Shown: positions 45,348 through 55,658, counted from the stretch's first letter. The stretch is DNA of 64,000 nucleotides from Agrobacterium rubi TR3 = NBRC 13261 (GCF_000739935.1 NZ_BBJU01000006.1:1-64000), one strand, 5' to 3'. Notes: generated from the letters alone by a model not told the origin. Numbers and translations are program-made.

Positions 45348-46757
45348 TTAGGCCGAGTAGTACATATCGAATTCGACCGGGTGAGGGGTCATTTCGAAAC
45401 GCATGACTTCGTGCATCTTCAGTTCGATGAAGGAATCGATCTGGTCGTCATCGAACACGCCGCCAGCTGTCAGGAACTTGCGATCCTTGTCGAGGCTGTC
45501 GAGGGCTTCACGCAACGAGGCGCAGACGGTTGGAATCTTCTTCAATTCCTTTGTCGGCAGGTCATAGAGATCCTTGTCCATCGGCTTGCCGGGGTGGATC
45601 TTGTTCTTGATACCATCGAGACCAGCCATCAGCATCGCGGCAAAGCCGAGATACGGGTTCTGGGCGGGGTCAGGGAAGCGAACTTCGACGCGCTTGGCCT
45701 TCGGGTTGGAGCCGAACGGAATGCGGCAGGAGGCGGAGCGGTTGCGGGCGGAATAGGCCAGCAGAACCGGTGCTTCGTAACCTGGGACCAGACGCTTGTA
45801 GGAGTTGGTCGTCGGGTTGGTGAAGGCGTTGATCGCCTTGGCATGCTTGATGATGCCGCCGATGTAGTAAAGGCAAGTCTCGGACAGGCCTGCATATTCG
45901 TCACCAGCGAAGGTTGGCTTGCCGCCCTTCCAGATGGACTGGTGAACGTGCATGCCCGAACCGTTGTCGCCGAAGATCGGCTTTGGCATAAAGGTTGCCG
46001 TCTTGCCGTAAGCGTTGGCAACCTGATGCACCACATATTTGTAGATCTGCATCTTGTCGGCGCTCGATACCATCGTGTCGAACTTCACGCCCAGCTCGTG
46101 CTGTGCAGAAGCGACTTCATGGTGGTGCTTTTCAACGACAACACCCATCTCGCCGAGAACCGTCAGCATTTCGGAACGCATGTCCTGAAGGCTGTCGACC
46201 GGAGGAACCGGGAAGTAGCCGCCCTTGACGCGCGGACGGTGGCCGAGGTTGCCGGTTTCGTAGTCGGTGTCGTCGTTGGATGGCAGCTCGGACGAGTCCA
46301 GCTTGAAGCCCGTATTGTACGGGTCTGCCTTGTACTTCACGTCGTCGAACACGAAGAATTCCGGCTCTGGACCAACGAACACCGTGTCGCCGATACCCGA
46401 CGCCTTCAGGTAGGCTTCAGCCTTTTTGGCCGTGCCGCGTGGGTCGCGGTTGTAGGACTCGCCGGAGATCGGGTCGAGAATGTCACAGATAATGACCATG
46501 GTGGACTGTGCAAAGAACGGGTCCATGTGAACCGTTCCCGTATCGGGCATCAGCACCATGTCGGACTCGTTGATGGCCTTCCAGCCAGCGATCGAGGAGC
46601 CGTCGAACATGACGCCATCGGCGAACATGTCTTCGTCCACGCAGGCCACGTCCATCGTCACGTGCTGCAGCTTGCCCTTTGGGTCGGTAAAGCGCAGGTC
46701 CACGAACTTGACGTCGTTGTCCTTGATCTGCTTGAGAATATCGTTTGCGGTCGTCAT
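45348..46757 (-). CDS. glnA: glutamine synthetase type I
   Basis: 469 residues, a GSI subunit that forms a dodecamer and makes glutamine from glutamate, ammonia and ATP. Signatures are [64 protein letters not shown] and NRSASCRIP. The Tyr in [17 protein letters not shown] is the adenylylation site used by GlnE, so activity is probably controlled through PII. It lies 64 bases downstream of glnB on the same strand, and AAGGAAAAG precedes the ATG. Confidence 0.97.
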   Translation of the reverse strand: MTTANDILKQIKDNDVKFVDLRFTDPKGKLQHVTMDVACVDEDMFADGVMFDGSSIAGWKAINESDMVLMPDTGTVHMDPFFAQSTMVIICDILDPISGESYNRDPRGTAKKAEAYLKASGIGDTVFVGPEPEFFVFDDVKYKADPYNTGFKLDSSELPSNDDTDYETGNLGHRPRVKGGYFPVPPVDSLQDMRSEMLTVLGEMGVVVEKHHHEVASAQHELGVKFDTMVSSADKMQIYKYVVHQVANAYGKTATFMPKPIFGDNGSGMHVHQSIWKGGKPTFAGDEYAGLSETCLYYIGGIIKHAKAINAFTNPTTNSYKRLVPGYEAPVLLAYSARNRSASCRIPFGSNPKAKRVEVRFPDPAQNPYLGFAAMLMAGLDGIKNKIHPGKPMDKDLYDLPTKELKKIPTVCASLREALDSLDKDRKFLTAGGVFDDDQIDSFIELKMHEVMRFEMTPHPVEFDMYYSA

Positions 46758-46821
46758 TGAAACTTTTCCTTGAGTGTTTTGATAACAAGGTGAAGTCCCG
46801 GCTTTCCCGGGTTCAGTCTTT

Positions 46822-47508
<687 letters not shown>

Positions 47509-48984
47509 ATGATATTTTTAGCCCAGCATGTCTTGATCGATCCTGCCGCCATGGCGCGCATCGATGCGAGTGCCGAAAAAAACGGTCTTTCCATCGCCTC
47601 CCTGATGGAACGGGCGGGGCAGGCGGTTTCGGCCTGCGCGCTCAGACACTATCCACAAGCCCTGCGGTATATCGTCCTTTGCGGCACCGGTAACAATGGC
47701 GGCGATGGGTTCGTCGCGGCACGCGCCCTGAAGAAAAGTGGCGCAGAGGTTGCCGGCTACGTCTTCGGTGATGTTGCCCGATTGAAGGGGGCAGCGACGC
47801 AGGCATTCGATGCTTTGGGCATTTCCCCGAAAACACTCGATAGCTACCGGCCCCAGTCCGGCGATGTGGTGATCGACGCGATCTTTGGTGCGGGCCTTTC
47901 CCGCGATGTGCCTGCCGAAGTGGCGGCTGTGATCGATCGTGTCGAAAAGGCGTCTGTGCCAGTGCTGGCCGTCGATCTGCCATCCGGCCTGTGCGGACGG
48001 CGGGGCGTTCCGCTCGGGCGTGCGTTTCAGGCTGAGCGAACGGTGACGTTCATGGCGCGCAAACCGGGCCATGTCTTGATGCCGGGACGTTCGCTGTGTG
48101 GAGAAGTCGAAGTGTTCGATATCGGCATCCCGCTTCGAATTGTGAAAGAGCATTGTGGGTCTGTCTTCGAAAACCACCCTTCGCTCTGGAAGAGCGCCTT
48201 TCCAAGGTCTGACGAGGACACGCATAAATTCAAGCGTGGGCATCTGACTGTCTTTTCCGGTCCATCGCATGCGACCGGCGCTGCCCGTATGGCGGCGATG
48301 GCGAGTGTTCGGGCCGGTGCAGGCATCGTCACCATTGCTGCACCCCACGATGCCCTCGGCGTTCTCTCGGCAACGCTGACAGTGGTCATGGTGTCGGGCA
48401 TCGAAAGCGACGAGGAACTCGCTGCCTGGCGTGAAGATAAGCGCCATGCGACCTATGTTCTCGGTCCCGGCTTCGGCGATCTGGAGCGCGCACGCCGTTT
48501 CGTCTCTTTGTTGAAAGACAAGGCAATGGTCCTAGATGCCGACGGCATAACGGCGTTCAAACATGAGCCACAACAGCTTTTCGATCTGTTCGCCTCTGAC
48601 GCGCCGCGTATCCTCACACCGCATGAGGGCGAGTTTGGACGTCTGTTTCCAGACATCGCGGCGGACAGAACGCTCAGCAAGATCGAAAAGGCACAGGCGG
48701 CGGCTGCGCTCAGCAATGCGGTTATCGTCTATAAAGGCGCAGATACCGTCATCGCAGCGCCGGATGGCCGTGCTGCCGTCAACACCAACGCGCCGTCTTA
48801 TCTCGCCACAGCCGGGTCGGGAGACGTGCTGGCCGGTATCGCAGGCGGGTTTTTGGCGCAGCAGGTTCCAGCCTTTGAAGCTGCCGCTGCCGCCGTCTGG
48901 CTGCATGGCGAGACCGCACAGCGGCTGGGTCCTGGCTTGACGGCTGAGGATTTGGCGGCGGATGTCAGGCCATTCCAGCGTTAA
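47509..48984 (+). CDS. nnr: bifunctional NAD(P)H-hydrate epimerase / dehydratase
   Basis: 491 residues. It repairs damaged NAD(P)HX: the N-terminal YjeF_N domain (about 1-210) epimerises the hydrate and the C-terminal ribokinase-like domain (about 225-490) dehydrates it with ADP or ATP. VLCGTGNNGGDGFVAARAL is the epimerase signature, FGAGLSRDVPA and VLAVDLPSGLCGRRG follow. In the second half HKFKRGHLTVFSG, LTPHEGEFGRL and NTNAPSYLATAGSGDVLAGI are diagnostic. No strong ribosome site precedes ATG 47509. It converges with the GlxA-like gene, overlapping by 4 bases. Confidence 0.95.
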   Translation: MIFLAQHVLIDPAAMARIDASAEKNGLSIASLMERAGQAVSACALRHYPQALRYIVLCGTGNNGGDGFVAARALKKSGAEVAGYVFGDVARLKGAATQAFDALGISPKTLDSYRPQSGDVVIDAIFGAGLSRDVPAEVAAVIDRVEKASVPVLAVDLPSGLCGRRGVPLGRAFQAERTVTFMARKPGHVLMPGRSLCGEVEVFDIGIPLRIVKEHCGSVFENHPSLWKSAFPRSDEDTHKFKRGHLTVFSGPSHATGAARMAAMASVRAGAGIVTIAAPHDALGVLSATLTVVMVSGIESDEELAAWREDKRHATYVLGPGFGDLERARRFVSLLKDKAMVLDADGITAFKHEPQQLFDLFASDAPRILTPHEGEFGRLFPDIAADRTLSKIEKAQAAAALSNAVIVYKGADTVIAAPDGRAAVNTNAPSYLATAGSGDVLAGIAGGFLAQQVPAFEAAAAAVWLHGETAQRLGPGLTAEDLAADVRPFQR

Positions 48985-50021
48985 TGAACCGGTTTGCCCT
49001 GGCTGGTGATGGCCGCCATGCGCGACGCGCTGATAACAAGCTTGCGCTCCGCACGCTCCTGCTGCGGGGTGCGATTGTAGATTTCGCGATAACATTTGGA
49101 AAAGTGCGAGGCAGACACGAAACCACAGGCGACGGCCACCTCCACCACGGGCATGGCCGATTGTACCAGCAGATGACGCGCCCGGTCCAGCCGGATTTCC
49201 AGATAATAGCGGGCAGGGGAACGTCCCATTTCCTGCCGGAAAAGCCGCTCTACCTGTCTGCGTGAAAGGTCCGCATCGTCTGCGATATCCAGCAGAGATA
49301 ACGGTTCTGACAGGTTGCTTTCCATCAACTCGATGATCGACAAAACCTTGTCGTTCTGCACGCCGAGACGGGCACGCAGCGGCAGACGCTGGCGGTCATG
49401 CGGGTTGCGCACCCGGTCCGTCAGTTGCTGTTCGCAGACGCGGTTGACGAGGTTTTCGCCGAAATCCTGACCGATGAGGTTCAGCATCATGTCGAGAGAC
49501 GCCGTGCCGCCTGCGCAGGTGTAGATGTTGCCATCCACCTCGTAGAGATCGGCGTAAACCTCGACCTGCGGAAACGCTTCGGAAAAGCCGGGCAGGTTCT
49601 CCCAGTGGATCGCGCATCGCTTGCCGTTGAGCAATCCCGCCTGGGCCAGCACATGCGCGCCGGTACAGAGGCTGCCGACGGCGATGCCGCGATTGTGCGA
49701 CTCGCGTAGCCACGCGTTGACGGATTTGTTGTTGTATTGCTCGATATCGATGCCCGAACAGATCAGCACCATGCTTGGGCGATTTTCACCGCTGACCGAT
49801 TTGCGCTCTTCGGCCAGTGACGTATTGGCTTCCAGCGCGATACCGCTGGAAGAGGCGACCTTCTGCCCATCGCTGGAGGCCAGCCGCCACTCATAAGCGG
49901 CATAACCCAGCATGCGGTTGGCAATGCGCAGCGTTTCGACCGCAGCCGTGAAGGGCAGCATGGTGAACTCCGGCACCATGAAAAACACGATAGTGCGTTT
50001 TTTGGGAGGCGTTTTGCTCAC
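48981..50021 (-). CDS. GlxA-family transcriptional regulator (AraC-type with DJ-1/PfpI domain)
   Basis: 346 residues. The N-terminal GATase1-like domain (about 15-190) has RTIVFFMVPEFTMLPFTAA and GSLCTGAHVLAQAGLLNGKR, the pseudo-elbow with its Cys. The C-terminal AraC domain (about 235-330) has two helix-turn-helix units, DDADLSRRQVERLFRQEMG and VAVACGFVSASHFSKCYRE. Relatives control arginine, choline or glycine betaine catabolism. The GTG at 50021 was chosen because GGAG lies 10 bases upstream; the frame upstream looks non-coding. Confidence 0.88.
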   Translation of the reverse strand: MSKTPPKKRTIVFFMVPEFTMLPFTAAVETLRIANRMLGYAAYEWRLASSDGQKVASSSGIALEANTSLAEERKSVSGENRPSMVLICSGIDIEQYNNKSVNAWLRESHNRGIAVGSLCTGAHVLAQAGLLNGKRCAIHWENLPGFSEAFPQVEVYADLYEVDGNIYTCAGGTASLDMMLNLIGQDFGENLVNRVCEQQLTDRVRNPHDRQRLPLRARLGVQNDKVLSIIELMESNLSEPLSLLDIADDADLSRRQVERLFRQEMGRSPARYYLEIRLDRARHLLVQSAMPVVEVAVACGFVSASHFSKCYREIYNRTPQQERAERKLVISASRMAAITSQGKPVH

Positions 50022-50407
50022 GGCGACGATGCTCCATTGCGGAAACGCAATTCCTTGCTTGGAAATCGTCCGCTGTATATCGCATTTGCGACACTCTTGG
50101 CGCAAGATACGACGTGGTAGGTGCGCTGTCAAAAAACTTAATCGCCTGTGAGCCAAGGCGTTCGAGTGAAAGCACGCAGACGTGAAAGTCTTGGACGTCT
50201 GCACGGAGATATTTTGCATTTTATTAATATTGTTTTCAATTTTTAAGCGCAGCCTTCAGCCATATCGTTCACTTGCGCGTTCTATCGACGTGACGAATGG
50301 CGGCGTCTCTTAAAAGGGTGTCGCAAGGTCGTCTTTTGTTACGGTGTCGGGTTGCCCGAGAATGGCTCTGCCGTTCCTGCCCGGTGCTTTCGAGCGGAGT
50401 ATTGCGT
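50022..50407. other. intergenic region between the GlxA-like regulator and the response regulator
   Basis: 386 bases with no gene supported. It contains an AT-rich stretch around 50215-50245 and would hold the promoters of both divergent genes. No clear operator was found. Confidence 0.5.
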
Positions 50408-50836
50408 ATGCATGAAGCTGGTCACACTGTTCTCGTCGTCGAAGACGAACCGATCATTCGATTTACGCTTGTGGATGCACTCGAAGAGGCGGGCTACCGT
50501 GTCCTGGAGGCATGCAACGTGCTCGAAGCGATCGCCATCATCGGCAAGGTCGACACGATCTCAGCTGTCGTGACAGACATCGATATGCCAGGCGGCCTGT
50601 CGGGTCTGGATCTGGTGCGCATGCTCTCATCGTGTCAGGATCAGATTGCCGTCGTTGTCACATCCGGTGGGCATACGCCCGATGCGCTGGAACTGCCGGA
50701 AGACGTGCGCTTCTTCAGCAAGCCCTATCATTTCGACGACATCTTCTTTGCGTTGCGCGCTGGCATTGCCGCCAAGACGAAGAGTGTGCGTCGAAAGATT
50801 GCCGTGCGGCTTGAAGGCCTTCAATTCAGCCACTGA
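50408..50836 (+). CDS. single-domain response regulator
   Basis: 142 residues, a stand-alone receiver. The acidic pocket is VLVVEDEP, the phosphorylation site is the Asp in AVVTDIDMPG, the Thr/Ser switch is in VVVTSGG and the conserved Lys is in FFSKPYH. A short basic tail (KTKSVRRKIAVRLEG) follows; there is no output domain. The partner kinase is not nearby. Such proteins act in phosphorelays or by protein contact. GGAG precedes ATG 50408. Confidence 0.93.
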   Translation: MHEAGHTVLVVEDEPIIRFTLVDALEEAGYRVLEACNVLEAIAIIGKVDTISAVVTDIDMPGGLSGLDLVRMLSSCQDQIAVVVTSGGHTPDALELPEDVRFFSKPYHFDDIFFALRAGIAAKTKSVRRKIAVRLEGLQFSH

Positions 50837-50843
50837 AACGAAA

Positions 50844-50867
50844 AACGCCGGAGTTTCCTCCGGCGTT
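50844..50867. terminator. bidirectional hairpin between the response regulator and glgX
   Basis: AACGCCGGAG, loop TTTC, CTCCGGCGTT: a perfect 10-bp stem with an A-run before it (useful for glgX on the minus strand) but only a short T-run after it. It lies between two converging genes. Confidence 0.8.
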
Positions 50868-50892
50868 GATGTCTGTCGATGAATGCGCGAAA

Positions 50893-52968
50893 TCAGGCGG
50901 CGCGCAGCACGACCAGCGTGCGGCCTTCGACCGAATAAGTCTCGCCATTTGCGATCTTGTCGGCATTTGCCTCAGGATCGGCGGTCGTCAACTCCGTCAT
51001 CCAGCCGTGCTCGGCGTCCGGCAGCTTGAATTCCACGATGCCGTCATGCGGGTTGAAGAGGATGAGCACATCGCGCCATTCCTCCGCATCGCCGTTGTCA
51101 TCCTGCGACAGACGTAAGCCCAGCGACGTGCTGCCCGGATCTTCCCACTGAGCCTGCGTCTGCTCGCCACCGCCTGGGTTCAGCCAAGTGATGTGGGTGC
51201 CGTCGCGCCAGCTGTCGCGGCGTAGAACGGAATGGTTCTGACGCAGTTCGATCAGCTTGGCGGTGAACTTGCGGAGCGTTTCTGCGCTGTCGGGCAGATT
51301 TTCCCAATGCACCCAGCTCAGTTCGCTGTCCTGGCAATAGCCATTGTTGTTGCCCATTTGGCTACGACCAAACTCGTCACCGGCCAGCAGCATCGGTGTG
51401 CCGTGGGAGAGGAGGAGGGTGGCGAGGAAGTTGCGCTTCTGGCGGTCGCGCACCGCAATGATGCCTTCGTCGTCGGTCGGGCCTTCCACGCCGTAGTTGT
51501 AGCTGCGGTTATGGTCGTGGCCGTCCTTGTTGTCTTCGCCGTTCGCCTCGTTGTGCTTCTCGTCGTAGGACACGAGGTCGTTCAGCGTGAAGCCGTCATG
51601 GGCGGTAATGAAGTTGACGCTCGACCAGGGCCGACGGCCACGCAGATCGTAGACATCGCCGGAACCGAGAACGCGGGCGGCGAAATCACCGGCGGTGCCG
51701 TCTTCGTCCTTCCAGTAGTCGCGCACGGTGTCGCGGTATTTGTCGTTCCACTCTGCCCAACCGGGAGGGAAGCCGCCGACCTGATAGCCGCCGGGGCCGA
51801 TATCCCAGGGTTCACCCACCAGCTTCAGCTTGGACAGAACAGGATCCTGGCCGACGGCATCGAAGAAGCCGCTGCGCTGGTCGAAACCTTCCGGCTCACG
51901 ACCGAGGATGGTGCCCAAATCGAAGCGGAAGCCATCGATATGCATGTCTTCGGCCCAGTATCGCAGCGAGTCCGTCACCATCTGCAGCACGCGGGGGTGC
52001 GAGGTGTTGACGGTGTTTCCGGTGCCGGTGTCGTTGATGTAGTAACGCGGCTGGTCGGGCAGGGTGCGGTAATAGGAGAAGTTGTCGATACCCTTGAACG
52101 ACAGGGTCGGCCCAAGCTCGTTGCCTTCGGCCGTGTGGTTGTAGACCACGTCGAGAATGACCTCGATTCCGCCGTCGTGGAACGCGCGCACCATGTCGCG
52201 GAAACCAGCCATGCCCTTGGGGCCGTAATAGCGCGAAGCAGGCGAAAAGAAACCGAGCGAGTTGTAGCCCCAGAAGTTCTTCAGGCCTTTATCCAGCAAG
52301 TGCGAATCGTCGGGGAATGAGTGGATCGGCAGAAGCTCGACGGAGGTGATCCCGAGGCTTTTCATATAATCGACGATCTGCTTGTCGCCGAGGCCCTCAT
52401 ATGTACCGCGCAGATTTTCAGCGATGCCGGGGTGAAGCTGCGTGAAGCCCTTCACATGGGTTTCATAAAAAATGGTCTTCGACCAAGGCACGTTCGGCTT
52501 CTTGTCGCTCGACCAGTCGTAATCCGCGGGATCGATCACGCGGCACTTCGGCATCTTGGCGGCGCTATCGCTGTCGTTGAAAGATAGGTCCTTGTCTTCT
52601 GCATCCAGAATGTAACCGAACTGTTCCGGTCCCCATTCGATATCGCCGACGAGTTCGCGGGCGTAAGGATCGACAAGCAGCTTGTTGGGGTTGAAGCGGT
52701 GGCCGTTTTCCGGGTCGTAGGGACCGTGAACGCGATAGCCATACAGCGCGCCGGGCTTCAGGCCGGGAATAAAGCCGTGCCAGATTTCGTTGGTGAATTC
52801 CGGAAGCGTGATGCGCTCGATTTCGTTTTTGCCGCTCTCATCGAAGAGGCACAATTCGATGCGTTCTGCGTGGGCGCTGAAGATCGCGAAATTGACACCA
52901 TCACCGTCGAAATTCGCGCCAAGGCGGGTGAAGTCGCCGGGCAAAATGCTGGAACCGAACTGGGCCAT
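50893..52968 (-). CDS. glgX: glycogen debranching enzyme
   Basis: 691 residues of GH13. It removes alpha-1,6 branches from phosphorylase-limited glycogen. The N-terminal CBM48 domain has FTRLGANFDGDGVNFAIFSA. The barrel has DVVYNHTAEGNELGPTLSFK (quoted in parts), GFRFDLGTILGRE with the nucleophile Asp, KLVGEPWDIGPGGYQVG with the acid/base Glu, and FITAHDGFTLNDL with the third acid. All three catalytic residues are present. GAGGATATCT precedes the ATG at 52968. No other glycogen genes are adjacent. Confidence 0.95.
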   Translation of the reverse strand: MAQFGSSILPGDFTRLGANFDGDGVNFAIFSAHAERIELCLFDESGKNEIERITLPEFTNEIWHGFIPGLKPGALYGYRVHGPYDPENGHRFNPNKLLVDPYARELVGDIEWGPEQFGYILDAEDKDLSFNDSDSAAKMPKCRVIDPADYDWSSDKKPNVPWSKTIFYETHVKGFTQLHPGIAENLRGTYEGLGDKQIVDYMKSLGITSVELLPIHSFPDDSHLLDKGLKNFWGYNSLGFFSPASRYYGPKGMAGFRDMVRAFHDGGIEVILDVVYNHTAEGNELGPTLSFKGIDNFSYYRTLPDQPRYYINDTGTGNTVNTSHPRVLQMVTDSLRYWAEDMHIDGFRFDLGTILGREPEGFDQRSGFFDAVGQDPVLSKLKLVGEPWDIGPGGYQVGGFPPGWAEWNDKYRDTVRDYWKDEDGTAGDFAARVLGSGDVYDLRGRRPWSSVNFITAHDGFTLNDLVSYDEKHNEANGEDNKDGHDHNRSYNYGVEGPTDDEGIIAVRDRQKRNFLATLLLSHGTPMLLAGDEFGRSQMGNNNGYCQDSELSWVHWENLPDSAETLRKFTAKLIELRQNHSVLRRDSWRDGTHITWLNPGGGEQTQAQWEDPGSTSLGLRLSQDDNGDAEEWRDVLILFNPHDGIVEFKLPDAEHGWMTELTTADPEANADKIANGETYSVEGRTLVVLRAA

Positions 52969-53092
52969 AGATATCCTCATGCTTGATAGGGGCAGGGGGA
53001 AATGTGGTGGCAGGGTATTTGTTCCGCACTGCAAAAAAATGGCTCGCCGAGATCAGTCTCGCGAGCCATTCATGCTTTATTGGAAACGGATT

Positions 53093-53308
53093 TTATCTGC
53101 GAACAATCCGTGTCTGCTTGCTGTCTGTCGTTGGCCATCCAATATCCTTGAGCGTGTCTGCGGGCAGGGCTTCCAATGCGCGTAGTGTCTGCTTGCGACG
53201 CCATGCGGTCTGTAGCTCCAAAACAAGCTCGGTCAGGCGTGATAGCCACCTGCGGGTAAACAGCCGACCCCTTGAAGGGCTGGGGCTGTGGTGGGTGATC
53301 ATGGTCAT
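53093..53308 (-). CDS. DUF1127 family small protein
   Basis: 71 residues, basic. The DUF1127 (YjiS-like) core is RRKQTLRALEALPADTLKDI with the L-x-x-L-x-D-x-x-L-x-D-I-G ending, after an amphipathic helix FTRRWLSRLTELVLELQTA. AAAGGAG lies about six bases before the ATG at 53308. DUF1127 proteins in related bacteria influence RNA metabolism, phosphate uptake and motility, and some are activated by the LysR regulator VtlR in Brucella. It is divergent from the LysR gene at 53539. Confidence 0.85.
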   Translation of the reverse strand: MTMITHHSPSPSRGRLFTRRWLSRLTELVLELQTAWRRKQTLRALEALPADTLKDIGWPTTDSKQTRIVRR

Positions 53309-53371
53309 TTTGGAACTCCTTTCATGATCCATATTCGGTTTCGACATCATCGGTATGCGCCGCAAAATCAC

Positions 53372-53390
53372 ATCAATCAATTGAATGATT
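53372..53390. promoter_or_regulatory. near-palindrome in the DUF1127-LysR gap (candidate operator)
   Basis: ATCAATCAATTGAATGATT contains TCAATCAATTGA, a near-perfect dyad. It lies 64-82 bases upstream of the DUF1127 start, a suitable place for LysR-type activation. A related half-motif, ATTCAATCAAACGAAATGAT, is at 53482-53501, nearer the LysR gene. Both are inferred candidates for binding by the adjacent regulator. Confidence 0.5.
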
Positions 53391-53538
53391 TTCATGCCAT
53401 CAATGACAAAGCGTGATGTATTTCCGGTGTGAAACCCGGCCTCATTACCGGCTTCGTTTTTGACAATGCGAAATTGTTGACATTCAATCAAACGAAATGA
53501 TATCGATCCATTGATCAGAAAAATTGAAGGCATGTGCC

Positions 53539-54435
53539 ATGACCGTTTCCTTCCGCCAGCCTCTGCCCCTTTTGGACAACGACATCTTGCGAACCTTCGT
53601 GGCTATCGCAGAAACCGGCAATTTTTCCACCGCCGCCGAAGTGGTGTTTCGAACGCCGTCTGCCGTGTCCATGCAGATCAAGAAACTGGAAGAGCAGCTC
53701 AAGACCACCCTGTTCCTGCGTGATGCACGGTCGGTCACCCTCACCGCCCATGGCGAAACGCTTTTGACCTATGCGCGGCGGATGATCGCGCTGTCCAATG
53801 AGGCTGTCGCGCGCTTCGTCATGCCTGAGCTGTCTGGCGTGGTGCGGCTGGGTGCGCCGGAGGATATTGGCGAGCGCGGCCTGCTGCCCGGCATCCTCAA
53901 ACGCTTTGCCGAAGCCTTCCCCGCCATCATGGTGGATGTCGTGATCGATTCGAGCTCGCAGCTCTACCGGCGTATGGATGAGCAGCGGCTGGATATCGCA
54001 CTCGTCAACTGCGCGTCGCTGCCGCTGCGAAATACCGGCGAAGTCTTGATGCGCGAGCGGCTCGTCTGGGCGGGTGCCAAATGCGGTACGGCGCATTTGC
54101 GTGATCCCATTCCCATTTCGATCTGGGAAGATGGCTGCATCTGGCGATCCGAGGCGACATCGTCGCTCGAAAAGCAGAACCGTCCCTATCGCGTCGCCTA
54201 TCTCAGCGGTCACACAATGGCGCAAAAGGCGGCCATCGAGGCGGATCTGGCGGTCGCACCTCTGCCGCGTTCCTATGTGCAGAACAACATGGTCATTCTG
54301 GGTGAAAAGGACGGAATGCCGGAGCTTGGTTGCTTCGATATCCGCCTCATCGTCGCCGATAAACCGACCCGTCCCGTGCAGGCGGTTGCCGACAGCATTC
54401 GCAACGCGTTCAAGGACATTGCTCAGCCTCTGTAA
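53539..54435 (+). CDS. LysR-family transcriptional regulator (VtlR/LsrB-like)
   Basis: 298 residues. The N-terminal winged HTH is LLDNDILRTFVAIAETGNFS, then FRTPSAVSMQIKKLEEQLKT, followed by the linker helix and an effector-binding domain starting near VVRLGAPEDIGERGLLPGI. The L-P-L-L-D-N-D-I-L-R-T-F and P-S-A-V-S-M-Q-I-K-K-L-E-E blocks recall the LsrB/VtlR group of rhizobia and Brucella; this placement is by eye. GAAGG lies 10 bases before ATG 53539; a TTG at 53524 is less likely. It is divergent from the DUF1127 gene. Confidence 0.92.
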   Translation: MTVSFRQPLPLLDNDILRTFVAIAETGNFSTAAEVVFRTPSAVSMQIKKLEEQLKTTLFLRDARSVTLTAHGETLLTYARRMIALSNEAVARFVMPELSGVVRLGAPEDIGERGLLPGILKRFAEAFPAIMVDVVIDSSSQLYRRMDEQRLDIALVNCASLPLRNTGEVLMRERLVWAGAKCGTAHLRDPIPISIWEDGCIWRSEATSSLEKQNRPYRVAYLSGHTMAQKAAIEADLAVAPLPRSYVQNNMVILGEKDGMPELGCFDIRLIVADKPTRPVQAVADSIRNAFKDIAQPL

Positions 54436-54549
54436 GGCTGTCACATTATTTTTATCGGGCCACGGAACCGCTTTCGATTGCCTGCGTTTTCTGCGCGCTA
54501 ATTAGATTGTCTTTGGCGCTCATGCGCAGACATTAAGGGGAGTTTCCAT

Positions 54550-54711
54550 ATGTCCACACGTTTCTTCGCAACAACTGCCGCTGTCCTCATCGCCCTCGTT
54601 TCCCTGAGCTCTTGCGGCAACACCATTCGCGGCGTCGGCAAGGATGTTGCAGGCACTGTAGAAGGCACACAGGCTGCTGGACGAAGCGTTGACCACGCTG
54701 CGCGCCGTTAA
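54550..54711 (+). CDS. entericidin-like small lipoprotein
   Basis: 53 residues. The signal peptide ends in a lipobox, ALVSLSSCGN, so the mature lipoprotein has about 32 residues. It then has N-T-I-R-G-V-G-K-D-V, G-T-V-E-G and H-A-A-R-R. G-x-G-x-D-x and G-x-A-I/V-E patterns resemble the entericidin EcnA/EcnB family, small envelope lipoproteins of uncertain function. GGGGAG precedes the ATG and a terminator follows the stop. Confidence 0.85.
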   Translation: MSTRFFATTAAVLIALVSLSSCGNTIRGVGKDVAGTVEGTQAAGRSVDHAARR

Positions 54712-54744
54712 TTGACGCAATACAGCGTCCTGACATTGAAGCAG

Positions 54745-54773
54745 AAGCCGGCGATCCTTCGTCGGCTTTTTTG
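54745..54773 (+). terminator. terminator after the entericidin-like gene
   Basis: GCCGGCGA and TCGTCGGC pair with one G-T around TCCT-like loop bases, followed by TTTTTTG, about 35 bases after the stop. Confidence 0.85.
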
Positions 54774-54895
54774 TAGTCAGGCCACGGTGAAGGCGGTCCA
54801 GTCCAAAATGCATATTCGCTCTCGAGAGGCCATATTCTCGTCGCTGTCAGGCGATCTACAATGGACAAGAGAAATTTGATCCGCCTTGGGGAACG

Positions 54896-55648
54896 ATGCG
54901 CAGACTGATCCAATATTTGCTGGCTGCTTTGCTGCCCACTGGAGCCATCGCGGCACCCCTGCCTGACTTTTGCCAATCGCTGGACCATATGGGTGGGCGC
55001 TATACGGTGTGCAGTTTCGACCCTGCAAAAAGCGACATCCGACTTTACCATTGGGATTATGTCACCTCGAAACCCTATGGATCGTTCGAGGCTTTGTCGT
55101 CAGCTCTATGGCGGCAGCACAGCTTCGTCACCTTTGCCATGAATGCTGGAATGTATCACCGCGACCTATCGCCGGTCGGTCTGTTCATCGATCATGGTGT
55201 CGAGACAGCACCTATCAGCACCGGTGGCGGGTGGGGTAATTTTCACATGCAGCCCAATGGCGTGTTCTTCATGGAGGGCAAAAGGGCGGGCGTGCTGGAA
55301 ACCAGCGCTTATCTCAATGCCAATAGATCGCCGGATTTTGCCACCCAGTCAGGTCCGATGCTGGTCATTGACGGGCAGCTGCACCCGCGATTTCTGCCGG
55401 ACAGCGATAGCTTGAACACACGCAACGGCGTGGGTGTATCGGCCGACGGCATGGTGCACTTTGCTATCTCGGAACATCCTGTGCGGTTTTATGATTTTGC
55501 GACCCTGTTCCGCGACAAGCTGCACACGGCCAATGCGCTGTATTTCGATGGCAGCATTTCCAGCGTGGACATTCCCGCCGCAAAGCGTCGGGACGGCTGG
55601 TCTCCGCTGGGGCCGATCGTTGCGGTTGTCGAGCGAGTGCCGGACTGA
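54896..55648 (+). CDS. exported phosphodiester glycosidase-like protein (DUF2233/NAGPA)
   Basis: 250 residues. A signal peptide (about 1-19, ending in AIAAP) leads to a NAGPA/DUF2233 domain. Key blocks are FVTFAMNAGMYHRDLSPVGL, ATQSGPMLVIDGQLHP, LNTRNGVGVSADGMVHFAIS and LYFDGSISS. The fold of this family supports cleavage of GlcNAc-phosphodiester bonds in mammals, and in bacteria it is linked to cell-wall and exopolysaccharide metabolism; the substrate here is unknown. CTTGGGGAACG precedes the ATG. Confidence 0.9.
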   Translation: MRRLIQYLLAALLPTGAIAAPLPDFCQSLDHMGGRYTVCSFDPAKSDIRLYHWDYVTSKPYGSFEALSSALWRQHSFVTFAMNAGMYHRDLSPVGLFIDHGVETAPISTGGGWGNFHMQPNGVFFMEGKRAGVLETSAYLNANRSPDFATQSGPMLVIDGQLHPRFLPDSDSLNTRNGVGVSADGMVHFAISEHPVRFYDFATLFRDKLHTANALYFDGSISSVDIPAAKRRDGWSPLGPIVAVVERVPD

Positions 55649-55658
55649 GGCGCTACCG

